Source: Gelidibacter maritimus (GTDB lineage: Bacteria; Bacteroidota; Bacteroidia; Flavobacteriales; Flavobacteriaceae). From it: a stretch of 64,000 nt of DNA. Shown piece after piece: positions 7,242 through 16,761 of the stretch (positions within the stretch are counted from its first letter, which is position 1; every line of letters starts with the position of its first letter). The stretch lies in the NCBI RefSeq assembly GCF_014062315.1, contig NZ_JACGLT010000001.1, positions 481,685 to 545,684 of the forward strand, in the 5' to 3' direction. The notes beneath the pieces are model-generated. The model was not told the DNA's origin and did not search any database. It saw only the letters and a list, made by a program, of their open reading frames with translations. The position numbers and the translations under genes were made by a program.

Positions 7242-8785
7242 GCATACAAAACAACATTAATAGAATTACAGATATCCTCCGTCGTGATGACGGAATTTCG
7301 GGAGCGATGCACTATACAGAGCAGATTTCTTGGATTCTATTTCTTAAGTTTCTAAACGATTACGAAAACAATAAAGCAGACGAAGCCTATTTAGAAGGCA
7401 AAGACTATAACTACGTTTTAAAGGAAAATTTACGTTGGCCACATTGGGCGTGCCCTAAAGATGAAGAGGGAAAATTGGATGTCAAACAAGCGTTGACGGG
7501 TGATGATTTGATAGACTTTGTCAACGAGACCCTATTTCCATATTTAAAAGCATTTAAAACCACCACCAACGACCCCAAAACATTGACCTATAAAATAGGA
7601 GCGATTTTTGAATATTTGGACAACCGCATCGCCAGTGGTCATACCTTGCGTGAGGTTTTGGATATCATTGATGCCTTGGATTTCCAGAGTAGTGATGAGT
7701 TATTTGAATTGTCCAAAGTCTATGAAGACTTACTGAAAGGCATGGGAAGTGATGGTGGAAACTCGGGAGAATTTTATACGCCACGAGCCATTATCAAAGC
7801 CATGGTGGAAATCACCGACATCAAAGTGGGCGATACCATTTATGACGGTGCGGTTGGTTCGGGTGGATTCTTGGTGGAAGCCTTTGATTATTTAACGCAA
7901 GACGGAAAGAAGCAGAAACTATCCGCTTCCGATTGGGATACGATTCAGAACAAAACCTTTTTTGGACAAGAAAAAACATCTTTGGGTTATGTCATGGGGA
8001 TGATGAATATGATACTGCATGGGATAGAAAGTCCAAACGTATTCAAAGGAAATACTTTGACCCAAAATATTCGTGATTTTCAAGAGAAAGACCGGCATAA
8101 TGTGATCTTGGCAAATCCACCGTTTGGCGGCAAGGAAAAGAAGCAGATCCAACAGAACTTTCCGGTAGAAAGCAATGCTACCGAAATCTTGTTTTTACAG
8201 CATTTTATGAAAATGTTGAAGTTGGAAGGACGTGCTGCTATCATCGTTCCCGAAGGCGTTTTGTTCCAAACTAACAATGCGTTTACCAAAGTCAAACAGA
8301 CCTTGTTGGAAAACTTTAATGTGCATACGATTGTGAGTTTGCCAGCTGGTGTTTTCTTGCCGTATAGTGGCGTGAAAACCAACATTCTATATTTTGATCG
8401 AAAAGGGGCAACCAATGATATTTGGTATTATGATGTCACGCCTCCCTACAAACTGACCAAAAACAAACCGATTCTTTATGAACATTTTGAAGAGTTTGTA
8501 CATTTATTCCACCACCCGGAAGAACGCAATGCAACCAATGCTAAAATAGAAGCGTCATTGCGAGGAGGAACGACGAAGCAATCTGTCAAAACAGAGGACA
8601 AAATTTGCAACGATTGGACCGTAAACATAGCCGACATAAAAGACTACGACCTAAGCGCCAAAAACCCACACAAAGTTGTGGAAGTGGTTCACTTAAGCCC
8701 AAAAGAGTTGTTGACGGCGATTAAACAAAATGATGCAGAAATAGCGAATTTAATGAACCAAATTGAAAGCTTGATAGATGGGTAG
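7238..8785 (+). CDS. hsdM: type I DNA methyltransferase M subunit
   Basis: A 515-residue N6-adenine methylase subunit. It has the HsdM N-terminal helical domain (NRITDILRRDDGISGAMHYTEQISWILFLKFL), the SAM-binding motif DGAVGSGGFLVEA (~204-216) and the catalytic NPPFGG (~293-298). It modifies host DNA and forms the core of the restriction complex with HsdR and HsdS. The start overlaps the upstream gene by 4 bases and the end overlaps hsdS by 8. Near the C-terminus, residues ~439-449 (ASLRGGTTKQS) are encoded by a repeat element inserted in frame, so this copy carries a short extra loop. It is probably still functional. Confidence 0.95.
   Translation: MSIQNNINRITDILRRDDGISGAMHYTEQISWILFLKFLNDYENNKADEAYLEGKDYNYVLKENLRWPHWACPKDEEGKLDVKQALTGDDLIDFVNETLFPYLKAFKTTTNDPKTLTYKIGAIFEYLDNRIASGHTLREVLDIIDALDFQSSDELFELSKVYEDLLKGMGSDGGNSGEFYTPRAIIKAMVEITDIKVGDTIYDGAVGSGGFLVEAFDYLTQDGKKQKLSASDWDTIQNKTFFGQEKTSLGYVMGMMNMILHGIESPNVFKGNTLTQNIRDFQEKDRHNVILANPPFGGKEKKQIQQNFPVESNATEILFLQHFMKMLKLEGRAAIIVPEGVLFQTNNAFTKVKQTLLENFNVHTIVSLPAGVFLPYSGVKTNILYFDRKGATNDIWYYDVTPPYKLTKNKPILYEHFEEFVHLFHHPEERNATNAKIEASLRGGTTKQSVKTEDKICNDWTVNIADIKDYDLSAKNPHKVVEVVHLSPKELLTAIKQNDAEIANLMNQIESLIDG
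8553..8584 (+). repeat. REP-like element inserted in frame in hsdM
   Basis: Thirty-two bases begin CGTCATTGCGAGG and end CGACGAAGCAATCT; the ATTGC/GCAAT ends are complementary. This closely resembles the ATTGCGAGG...GAAGCAATCT repeat I recall as dispersed between genes of many bacteria. Here it lies inside a gene without breaking the frame. I saw no second copy in this window. Confidence 0.65.
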
Positions 8786-9935
8786 TGAAAAAGCTCTTTG
8801 CTTAGATATAAGAACAAATTCGATTGGTTGGGTTTTGAAAGAATGGCATGAGGTTTTATCAATAATTAATGGTAAAAATCAAAAAGCTGTTGAAAATCCT
8901 GATGGAGAATATCCAATTTATGGAAGTGGTGGTATAATGAATTATGCTGACGAATATTTATGTCCTGAAAACTCAACGATTGTTGGAAGAAAAGGAACAA
9001 TTAATAAACCGATATTAGTACGTGAAAAGTTTTGGAATGTTGACACAGCATTCGGTTTGGTGGCTGGTGAGGAATTAGATTCATTTTATCTAAATTATTT
9101 CTGTCAATCTTTTGACTTTAGTACTTTAAATAAGTCTACTACACTGCCAAGTTTAGCAAAAAGGGATTTGAACAAAATAAAAATCCCTCTCCCACCATTA
9201 CCGGAGCAACAACGCATCGTCGCAAAATTAGATGGGTTGTTTGCTGATATAGACCAGGCTATTGGTTTGTTGGAAGAAAATATAGCGCATACTAAAGCTT
9301 TAATGGGGTCTGTGTTGGATGAGGAGTTTGGTAAGTTGGAAGCCAAAGGAATTAAATTAAAACCAATAAGTAAATTTGCTAAAACTAAAAGTGGTGGAAC
9401 TCCAATACGTGGTGAAAGACAGTTTTGGAATGGAGAAATACCTTGGTTAAAATCAGGTGAATTAAATGATTCATTTAAGATTACAGAAAATACTGAGTTT
9501 ATTACGGAATTAGGTTTACAAAAATCTTCAGCTTCTCTTTTTGAAAAAGGAACTTTGTTAATGGCTATGTATGGTGCAACAGCTGGGAAATTAGGAATTC
9601 TTGGAATGGATGCTTGTACAAATCAAGCTGTATGTTCCATTCAAAATGACAAAGGATTATTTGATGAGATTTATATTTATTTCTTTTTATTATCACAAAG
9701 AGATAGAATCATAAGAGAAAGTTCAGGTGGAGCACAACCCAATATCAGTAAAGGTTATATTGATAAATTAGAAATTCCCTTACCTGACATAGAAACTCAA
9801 AAAGCTCTTTCAAAAAAGTTTTTTGAATATCAAAAAGCTATTAATTCAATGGTAAAACTTGAAACTCAAAAAATGACTCATTTAAAAGCCTTAAAGAGCA
9901 GTTTGTTGGATCAGGCGTTTAAGGGGGAGTTGTAA
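8778..9935 (+). CDS. hsdS: type I specificity S subunit
   Basis: A 385-residue S subunit that sets the DNA sequence recognised by the complex. There are two target-recognition domains (about 20-140 and 190-335), each followed by a conserved helical spacer: IPLPPLPEQQRIVAKLDGLF (~134-153) and EIPLPDIETQKALSKKFFEY (~331). The first TRD starts GEYPIYGSGGIMNY and the second has AKTKSGGTPIRG. It overlaps hsdM by 8 bases and ends the hsd operon. The first ~20 residues (ALCLDIRTNSIGW) differ from the usual start. The very different codon and sequence character of the TRDs is normal for S subunits. Confidence 0.93.
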   Translation: MGSEKALCLDIRTNSIGWVLKEWHEVLSIINGKNQKAVENPDGEYPIYGSGGIMNYADEYLCPENSTIVGRKGTINKPILVREKFWNVDTAFGLVAGEELDSFYLNYFCQSFDFSTLNKSTTLPSLAKRDLNKIKIPLPPLPEQQRIVAKLDGLFADIDQAIGLLEENIAHTKALMGSVLDEEFGKLEAKGIKLKPISKFAKTKSGGTPIRGERQFWNGEIPWLKSGELNDSFKITENTEFITELGLQKSSASLFEKGTLLMAMYGATAGKLGILGMDACTNQAVCSIQNDKGLFDEIYIYFFLLSQRDRIIRESSGGAQPNISKGYIDKLEIPLPDIETQKALSKKFFEYQKAINSMVKLETQKMTHLKALKSSLLDQAFKGEL

Positions 9936-9978
9936 AAAATGGAAGAACTTCGTCAAAAATTATCAACATTTTAACTAT

Positions 9979-10004
9979 TATAACTTATAAGTTATATATA
10001 TTTG
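9979..10004 (+). promoter_or_regulatory. promoter with palindromic operator of the HigB-like module
   Basis: A perfect 18-bp palindrome at 9979-9996 (half site TATAACTTA) directly abuts TATATTTG at 9997-10004, an exact match to the Bacteroidota -7 box. The toxin start codon follows 13 bases later. An operator between the -33 and -7 regions is typical of autorepressed toxin-antitoxin operons. Confidence 0.7.
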
Positions 10005-10016
10005 TACCGTCAAACA

Positions 10017-10532
10017 ATGAAATACTCTATCACACATGAAGCATCTTTCAAGTATCTTGAGGTTTATTCTCTTACACCAGTTGGTGAGTCTACGAGTTTA
10101 TTTGTTGAATTTAGAGACCGATTAGAGCAAGAGCATCCAAAAAAATTAACTCATTTATTATCCTGTATAGAGCAGTTGGGCAAACGTGGTGCTCTAATGA
10201 ATTTATTACGCAATGAACAGTCGGGATCTGAGCTATTGGCAATACCCAAGAAAAATTATACCACGGACCCTACATATCAAGAAGATGGGCAGCCTGTAAA
10301 AAACATGTTGCGTTTATACTGTCATAGACTTAATAATGATGTATTATTTGTCTTTAGTGGTGGACTTAAAACCACAAACGACCCTTTAGAATGCCCCAAT
10401 GTAAGGCAACACTTTTTAAACGGACAAGAATTTTGTAATGCTATAGATAGCGCAATAAAAGAGAAAGAAATTTATTGGGTCGATGATTTTACTGACATCG
10501 ATTGTTCAGATGATTTTATTATAGAAATATGA
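10017..10532 (+). CDS. RelE/HigB-fold toxin of a three-gene module
   Basis: A 171-residue protein with a RelE/HigB-like pattern. It has KLTHLLSCIEQLGKRGALMN in the helical part, then NMLRLYCHRLNNDVLFVFSGGLKTTND, which matches the RLYCFR...VLFGGGxKT strands of HigB toxins. Such toxins cut mRNA at the ribosome. At ~170 residues it is larger than classical HigB (~100), with an acidic C-terminal tail. The ATG at 10017 is chosen over the TTG at 10002, which overlaps the -7 box. The antitoxin start overlaps its stop by 4 bases (ATGA). Toxin-first order is typical of higBA. Confidence 0.72.
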   Translation: MKYSITHEASFKYLEVYSLTPVGESTSLFVEFRDRLEQEHPKKLTHLLSCIEQLGKRGALMNLLRNEQSGSELLAIPKKNYTTDPTYQEDGQPVKNMLRLYCHRLNNDVLFVFSGGLKTTNDPLECPNVRQHFLNGQEFCNAIDSAIKEKEIYWVDDFTDIDCSDDFIIEI

Positions 10533-10924
10533 AAAAAAACAAAGGAAATAGTATAACAGACTGGTTAGACACGAAAGGTGATGCTCTAACACGACGTATG
10601 GTAGAAAATAACTTTTATTATATAGATCGCATCAATTATTATATGGAAGATCACGGAATATCATCTATTTCAGAGCTTGCCAGAATTTTAAATAAAAAGC
10701 AACCTCAAGTTTACAGATGGATGTCTGGAGAACAAAATATTACGAGTGAAACACTTGCTTATATTGAGTTAAAGTTAGATATAAGACTAGTTGATCAAGG
10801 AAAGGAGCAAAAATCAAACGCTCAACCTATTATTCTAAATTTTACTAGAAATAATACTTCTGAAAAATCAAATTCAGATTATCAAGAGAACAATACTATA
10901 AGTTATGCAGCAGGCACTTGCTAA
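10529..10924 (+). CDS. XRE-type antitoxin with C-terminal extension
   Basis: A 131-residue protein. Residues ~46-85 form an XRE helix-turn-helix (ISSISELARILNKKQPQVYR, then WMSGEQNITSETLAYIELKL). The last ~40 residues (after DIRLVDQ) are polar and probably disordered, with a few hydrophobic spots (QPIILNF, NTISYAAG). In TAC modules the antitoxin carries such a tail, the chaperone-addiction region, which its dedicated SecB-like chaperone protects. It probably also represses the operon at the palindrome 9979-9996. The next gene starts inside its last codons (20-base overlap), so the two are tightly coupled. Confidence 0.72.
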   Translation: MKKNKGNSITDWLDTKGDALTRRMVENNFYYIDRINYYMEDHGISSISELARILNKKQPQVYRWMSGEQNITSETLAYIELKLDIRLVDQGKEQKSNAQPIILNFTRNNTSEKSNSDYQENNTISYAAGTC

Positions 10925-11330
10925 AGCAAATGAAATTTATGTCAATGGAATTCACTATGATGAAGAATCTTTAAAGGCGTTTACACCTTCTAAAGAAAAT
11001 CATCCTGGGATTGTTTTAGATTTTGCACACAATCTAGATGAAGAATTAATGCGTATAGATTTAGGAATGACTCTGGATGGAAATGTAATTTCAGAGGTGT
11101 TTTTCCATTATAAAATAGAAAAACTAGAACGCTTTTATGACATCGGCGAGGGAAATATGGTGAATTTTGATAATGCATTTATCAGTCAGTTATGTGGTAT
11201 TTCCTATGCCACGTTAAGAGGTTTGGTCCTTGCATTAACTCGGAATGCATCAAATGTATTACTTCCTATTATTGATCCTAAATTGATAGTAGAAACTTTT
11301 CATAATAAAAAAGTTGATGAGTCTAAATGA
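10905..11330 (+). CDS. SecB-like chaperone, third gene of a TAC module
   Basis: A 141-residue soluble protein with no recognised enzyme motif. The order of features fits SecB: an N-terminal strand (NEIYVNG), strands around GIVLDFAHNLDEELMRIDLG, then EVFFHYKIEKLERFYDI. A helix with QLCGISYATLRGLVLALTRN aligns with the SecB (Y)xREx(I/V)xxLTxRG segment, and LLPIIDPKLIVETF aligns with LxPxNFxALY. Its place directly after a HigB-like toxin and a long-tailed XRE antitoxin matches the toxin-antitoxin-chaperone layout known from Mycobacterium tuberculosis Rv1955-Rv1957. The assignment is by eye and should be tested by structure comparison. Confidence 0.6.
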   Translation: MQQALAKANEIYVNGIHYDEESLKAFTPSKENHPGIVLDFAHNLDEELMRIDLGMTLDGNVISEVFFHYKIEKLERFYDIGEGNMVNFDNAFISQLCGISYATLRGLVLALTRNASNVLLPIIDPKLIVETFHNKKVDESK

Positions 11331-11430
11331 TGCAATTAAATTGCTTCTCATAATTATAAAGTGTCAAAAAACTTTTTGGATCAAGAAAGCCTAATGTATA
11401 CCTTTTGAATTACATTATAATTATTTAAAA

Positions 11431-12316
11431 ATGAAATCCTTTTACAGTATAATACGTGTTGTTAATAATCCTTTAAGTAAGGAGAACTTAGCTATTGGTA
11501 TGTTTGTAATATCTGAGGGTAAGGTTTTTTTATAAATTCTCAAAAGACAAAATTAATCTTGTCAATAAAATCAATAGCTCTAGCTCAAGTTTACTTGAAT
11601 ATACTATTCATAAAGTTTCTAGTTTTATAGATATTCAATTAAAAGAAGAGGTTTCGCTGTTTTCGAGAGAGATTAGTGTAAACATAGAATACTTAAATAG
11701 ACTTTCGATTTTCAATAATGGTTTCCTTCAATTTGATAAGCCCTCTGTGATTAATATGGCTTTTGATACCTCTAAATTTCATGACTTTTTTAGTAAATAT
11801 ATCGAGCTGAATCTTAGAGAACCAAAAAAGGCAATAATTGATAGAACTTTTAAAAGAACTATAGAGGACGTTTTTCACAAGCCATTACTTAACTTTATTG
11901 ACATTAATTATAAAATGAAAAAGGAACAAATTCCAGGTTTGTTTTTTGATTATACTTTGGATGGGATAGGGGTTAATGGTAGTGTTTACACTGTAAAATC
12001 CATTGATTTAAATTCTGAAAAGCCTCTTGATAATTTTAGAAGAGATATCTCTGAATTAGAAAGTCTTAATTATCGGATAGATTTATTTAGCAAAGAGAAT
12101 AATTTAGATAGTGATAAGAATAATCACTATTTAGTTATTGATCCTTATAATGGGTCTAAGTCATCATATCATCAGCTTTATAACATACTTATTGAGCAAA
12201 ATGATGAAGATTATCCATACTCTGTCATTAATACAAACGTATTACCACACGTAACTAAGGAAATTATGGACTCTCAATCCATCATAAAGTTTTCTGAATA
12301 TCTTGAAACTTTATAA
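11431..12316 (+). pseudogene. unrecognised protein gene with a frameshift
   Basis: It starts at ATG 11431 (MKSFYSIIRVVNNPLSKENL, then AIGMFVISEGKVFF) and loses frame in a run of seven T at about 11525-11531. From there the second frame continues sensibly (KFSKDKINLVNKINSSSSSL...) to TAA 12316. The joined protein would be ~295 residues. The opening resembles small proteins of unknown function with an early FYSIIRV(V/I) strand, but I cannot name it. The downstream frame alone could start at ATG 11756. A homopolymer slip could also be a sequencing error or a phase-variable site. Confidence 0.55.
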
Positions 12317-12952
12317 AAGGAACGTCAAGAAAAACGTTTATGGAATGAGATTGCACTCAGAGAAGCTGTCGTTAATGCGTTTGTAAATAATGACTATACA
12401 AAAGAGTTGGCGCCTAAATTTGAGCTTTTTGATAATCGTTTAGAAATTACCTCCAATGGGGGTTTGCCAGATGGACTTTCTAAAGATGAGTTTTTTGAAG
12501 GTTTTTCTATTCCTCGAAACAAAGAGCTCATGCGCATTTTTAAGGACTTGGATTTGGTGGAGCAATTAGGGTCTGGGATTCCTAGAATTCTTCAGGTTTA
12601 TAACAAGGATGTTTTTCAGTTTTCGGATAATTTTTTGAGAATAGTTTTACCTGCATCAGAATCATCTGCTTCACATGGTACCGAACAAGTTACCGAACAA
12701 GTTACCGAACAAGGCGCCGAACAAGTTACCGAACAAGTTTTAACTCTTATTAGGGTAATGGATAATGAAAAATACAGTCGCTTAGAATTAATGCAACTTG
12801 TAGGTATAAAACATAGACCTACTTTTCTTTATAATTATCTGCAACCATCAATTGAAGCTGGATTCGTTGCCTTGTCAATTCCTGATAAACCAACCAGTGG
12901 CAATCAGAAATATTATTTAACAGAAAAGGGGAAAGCATATAATCGACTATAA
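12317..12952 (+). pseudogene. AlbA_2/HATPase-type regulator, 5'-truncated
   Basis: This is the C-terminal half of a RecG-like transcriptional regulator family. It has NEIALREAVVNAFVNNDYTK, then FELFDNRLEITSNGGLPDGL (GHKL-type ATP-binding motifs) and EQLGSGIPRILQVY, followed by TEQVTEQ repeats and a winged-helix end (LTEKGKAYNRL). The N-terminal AlbA_2 DNA-binding domain is missing. The remaining frame is contiguous, in phase, with the stop codon of the preceding unrelated gene (TAA 12314-12316), which suggests a deletion joined them. From TTG 12407 a protein of 181 residues could still be made. A fragment of the same family's 3' end lies at 37261-37336. Confidence 0.7.
12680..12739 (+). repeat. 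five 12-bp coding repeats (TEQV)
   Basis: Five tandem copies of ACCGAACAAGTT, two of them with small changes, encode T-E-Q-V units in the linker before the winged-helix end of the truncated regulator. TEQ repeats are usual in this family, and copy number probably varies by slippage without loss of frame. Confidence 0.85.
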
Positions 12953-13016
12953 CATATACCGTATTGATGTTGTGAAAGGAGGTGTATTCTATTCAAATTA
13001 AAGGCAACAATCTAGG

Positions 13017-13435
13017 TTAGTTCCTAATGTTCTTTTTTTTCTCGTATGCTTTATCAATATATTCTTTGCAGGCGTTTGAAGATGAACTGTTAACTTCGAA
13101 AATTGCATCATTATAAGAGTTTATTACGGTCGAAATAATAAATAATATGTCTTTCTTTACTGAAACATCGTTATAATAATCCACTATATTATAATGAACT
13201 TCAATATTTCTTTCGTCATAAGCAATCATAATGGGGAAGCCTACATTCCTTGTCGGATATATTTCCAAGCCATAGTGAATACAACCGTTCCGTAATTCCC
13301 TTTACCTTGTCTTAAATATTTTCCATCCCACGTATATAAAACATTATTATAATCGCCTTTACCTTCTCTTATATAGGATTGAGCATTTGTGACCAGAGTA
13401 AATAGAATAGCAGTAATTATAAAAGTTGTACGCAT
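13017..13435 (-). pseudogene. secreted repeat protein, frameshifted
   Basis: It reads on the minus strand from ATG 13435. A signal peptide (MRTTFIITAILFTLVTNAQS) is followed by short repeats YIREGKGDYNNVLYTWDGKY, LRQGKGNYGTVVFTMAWKYI, RQG. Near 13248 the frame breaks; one missing A would restore ..YIRQGNVGFPIMIAYDERNI... and the rest (to 13017) reads on. The intact protein would be ~138 residues and exported to the periplasm or outside. The family is not recognised, though the DGKYxRxG repeats are common in small secreted proteins of flavobacteria. Confidence 0.6.
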
Positions 13436-13716
13436 ATTTACGTTATTCAGAATCCGCCTACCAAAAAAATCGATTGAGTTTTTGAGCTAACGTTCGTACC
13501 TTTAGGCTACGCTCCTTGTCAAGGTCGATTTTCTAAATGGTGCTCGATAAAAGCCCGATCAGAATCAAGATCCAAATGTAAAAAGCAATCAGAGAAATCT
13601 TTTGGCTTGGGTTTGAGTTTAATGGTGATGTCTTATAAGCAATCCCGATTGGAATAATTTCAAAATACGTAGTTACATTTCCTGGAGTTTTTTATTAATC
13701 TCTAAAATTGAATGTG

Positions 13717-15150
13717 ATGGAAAAAAAGATGATTTCACTCGAAGTGGTCAATTCCAATGCCGCAGGAATCGACGTGGGAGGCAGAAGCCACTGGGCAGCC
13801 GTAGGCCAGAATGCACAGGATATACAGGAATTTGGCGTATACAGCGAGGACAACTTGATCCTATGCCATTGGCTGCATAGGCACAAGGTAGAGACAGTTG
13901 CCATGGAAAGCACCGGCACCTATTGGCAAAACCTGTTTTCCGCATTGACCGGTTTCGGTTTTGATGTTATTTTGGTCAATGGCAGACAGACAAGGAACAT
14001 AAAAGGCAAAAAGACAGATATCAAGGACTGCCAATGGATACAGAAACTGCACACTTTGGGATTGTTGAGCAGCAGTTTTTTACCGGACAGTACCACGGAT
14101 ATCATAAGGACCTATTCCCGCCATAGACAAAACATATTAAAACAATCAGCAAGGACAGTGCTGAAAATGTCCAAATATCTACGATTGATGAACATGCGAC
14201 TGGATGTAGTGGTGAGCGATATTGTGTGACTTACCGGGACCAAAATAATTTCGGCATTTATCAGCGGAGAAAAATCAGGTGAAAAATTGGCAGGGCACCG
14301 CCATTATAATTGCCGAAAATCGGAAAAGGAAATTGCCAAGGCACTCCAGTACAATGGCAGGGACGATTACTTTTTTGCCCTAAGACAGGAATGGGAAACC
14401 TATCTCCACCTTCAAAACCAAATTATCGAAATAGACAGACAAATAAAGGAAGACCTTGAAGAGATCATTGATAATGACGACAATAAAAAACAACATATTG
14501 CCGATAAAAAACCATACAAAAGAAAAAACAAAAACACAATCAGGGGTATAGATATGGCCAAGATATCCTATCAGTACTTTGAAGGTGTGGATCTAATGGC
14601 AATCGAGGGCATTAATGACGCTACCATAATGGTGATCATAAGCGAGATAGGATTGGAAGGAGTTAAAAAATTCGGGACCTCAAAACGATTCACCTCTTGG
14701 CTAAGACTGGCCCCGAACAACAAGATCAGTGGAGGAAAAGTACTTAGCCACCATCTTCCAAAAGGAAGCAATAGACTGAAAATTGCATTCAGGCTTGCCG
14801 CCAATGCAATCGGCAATTTAAAGGAAGGGCATCTGGCAGATTTTTTCAGAAGAATCAATTACAAGAAAGGAAGGGCAACGGCCATCAGTGCCACAGCAAG
14901 AAAACTGGCCGTAATTATCTGGAACATGCTCACTAAAGGAGTTCAATACAGTTCGCCAAAAGAATATCTGTTCCTCGACCAAAAAAGAAAGCTAAAACTG
15001 GTCAATAGAATCAAAAGAAATATTGCTAAATTTGAACTTAAACCCGAAGACGTCGGATTTGATAAGTCATTGATAATCAACACTTTAGTTTTGGCGTTAG
15101 TTGGAATATGTATAATTGATTGTAAACTTAAAAGTATTCAAAATTATTAA
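13717..15150 (+). pseudogene. IS110-family transposase, one internal stop
   Basis: A 477-codon frame with a single TGA at 14227-14229; both sides read in the same frame. The N-terminal DEDD (RuvC-like) domain shows GIDVGGRSHW, AMESTGTYW and KTDIKDCQWIQKLHTLGLL. The C-terminal Transposase_20 domain shows MAIEGINDATIMVIISEIGL and LGASLS-like LRLAPNNKISGGK. The codons are richer in G+C than those of the neighbours, a sign of recent arrival. The lesion is one base, probably GGA to TGA. I prefer ATG 13717 as the start. IS110 elements lack terminal inverted repeats, so I cannot fix the element's ends. Confidence 0.85.
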
Positions 15151-15324
15151 GCTTAAACCCTCCCTCAAATAATTTTATATTTCTTATTCGAACAATTAGT
15201 TATGGTGCAAAGAAATGATAGTAAATGGAATTAACATTTTTACTCTCCATCATCTTTGGTTATGAGTTTTTATTTCTTCGATGAGCAGTCCATTTTTAAA
15301 TACATTTTTGATAAGTCTACAGGT

Positions 15325-16257
15325 CTATTTGAACCCAAATTCTACATATATCGGTAAGTGATCTGAAATTTCTCTAGCTCGTTCTAAGTTTTCACAGTTA
15401 TTAATAAAGTCAATACTTCTTGCTTGAATCATTTCAATTCCGGAAGTGTAATACACATTGTCGATAGGATAACTAAGATAGTCACCATTCTTGCATTTTG
15501 TTCTTAAGGTTGTGCGTTGATTATGTAAGGCGCTTTTAAAACCTTTTCGGTAAAAGGGTTTCCAAACAGAATGCTTTTCATCGAGATTAAAATCACCTGC
15601 TATGAGAATTCGTGTAGAGCCCAGTCTTTCAGGGTAATCAATGAAATGTATAATCTCTTCCTCTGGTCTATCGGTATACTTACGGGAATGATAATTTACC
15701 ACATAAAAAGGTTCAGGCTTTCCTTTGGCTTTAAAGGCGGCAACAAAAGGTTCGCGATAGCAAAGAGCTTCAAGCTCCTTATCAAGGTACGCTCTGTTGA
15801 TTATACTGACTTTAGATGTTTTCCAAAGAAACGCATAGCGCTCACTGATATAAACTGAAGGACTTTTTGTAGGGTCGCTAATTTGATAGTCCCATTTGGA
15901 ACCCATCCGATTTAGTTCGTCTGCAATTTTAGCTACGGCCTGAGCGCCCGCAGGATCTTTCGCTACGACTTCTTGGATAGCTACCATGTCAAAGTCACGC
16001 AAAATATTGGCTATTTCGAAAATATCTTCAGGTGTTTTTGTGCGCCCTAAATGGCGGATGTTCCAGGAGACGAGTTTTATTTTTATTGAGCTACCATATT
16101 TGGAGCTCTTATCATCTTGATAATGGAGGTTTTCGACAAAACCTTTACTACTGTTGAAATTGGATTGATCAACTAATTCAATGGAACGTTTGTCGGTTGA
16201 AGTAAAGGATAATAGCGAAGCAAGTAATAAGAAAAAAAGAAATTGCTTGGTTTGCAT
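15325..16257 (-). CDS. secreted endonuclease/exonuclease/phosphatase protein
   Basis: A 310-residue protein with a signal peptide (MQTKQFLFFLLLASLLSFTS). Its DNase I-like fold shows the full motif set: VSWNIRHLG (Asn), AIQEVV (metal-binding Glu), YVVNYHSRK (catalytic His), ILIAGDFNLDE (Asp/Asn), and SDHLPIYVEF (Asp-His pair) at the end. It is probably a periplasmic or extracellular nuclease or phosphodiesterase; the substrate is not determined by these motifs. It stands alone, convergent with the IS110 remnant. No lesions. Confidence 0.85.
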   Translation of the reverse strand: MQTKQFLFFLLLASLLSFTSTDKRSIELVDQSNFNSSKGFVENLHYQDDKSSKYGSSIKIKLVSWNIRHLGRTKTPEDIFEIANILRDFDMVAIQEVVAKDPAGAQAVAKIADELNRMGSKWDYQISDPTKSPSVYISERYAFLWKTSKVSIINRAYLDKELEALCYREPFVAAFKAKGKPEPFYVVNYHSRKYTDRPEEEIIHFIDYPERLGSTRILIAGDFNLDEKHSVWKPFYRKGFKSALHNQRTTLRTKCKNGDYLSYPIDNVYYTSGIEMIQARSIDFINNCENLERAREISDHLPIYVEFGFK

Positions 16258-16761
16258 GTTGACTCATAGTTTGATAGGTCTGCGAATATAATAGAAGCAG
16301 TCCCAAAAACATAATTGAATATTATTCGAGTACTCTTATAGAATTTAAAATAGATTTCACTAATGCTGAAAGATGGAGTTGTTCCACATTAAATAACCCA
16401 TGCCTAAACTTAACAATAGACACTAGCAATCATGGGAAAGGGCCTTATTCAGCTTGTAATACTGTAAGAAAAATTTATGAAGAAGAGTCTGTATTGATAA
16501 CACTCAAATACATAGAAAAACTCTCTCTCTCATTCCTTGTGCGGAAAACCGCAAAGTAGGTATGAAAATAATTCTCATCTTTACTATTTAAAACAAGGTA
16601 AAGAGCAATGTTAGCAACTATAAGAGGTTTCATTGAAAAAAAAGATTGATTATTTCAAAATCATCGAAATTTGATGAAAGCACTTTACTATTTGCTAAAA
16701 TTATGTTAATATTGCTAACCCCTCAAGAATTACAACTTAAAAACCTTAGTACCGCTTAATA
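16258..16761. other. 504-base gap with a possible gene fragment
   Basis: No intact gene. A plus-strand open stretch from about 16310 to 16560 (IEFKIDFTNAERWSCSTLNN ... LSLSFLVRKTAK, then TAG) has no start codon and looks like a decayed 3' gene end. The last ~100 bases probably hold the promoter of the small secreted protein gene. Confidence 0.35.

Noticed and set aside
8796..8840. The start of hsdS encodes LCLDIRTNSIGW, which resembles the RuvC-I motif of Cas9 (LDxGTNSIGW).
   Set aside because: No other Cas9 motif, repeat array or cas gene is present. The conserved Gly is Arg, and GW followed by a WHEVLSIINGK-type strand is the normal way an S subunit begins. Chance resemblance is most likely.
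12680..12739. Five 12-bp repeats considered as a possible CRISPR or regulatory array.
   Set aside because: They are in frame, encode TEQV units usual in this regulator family, and have no spacers.
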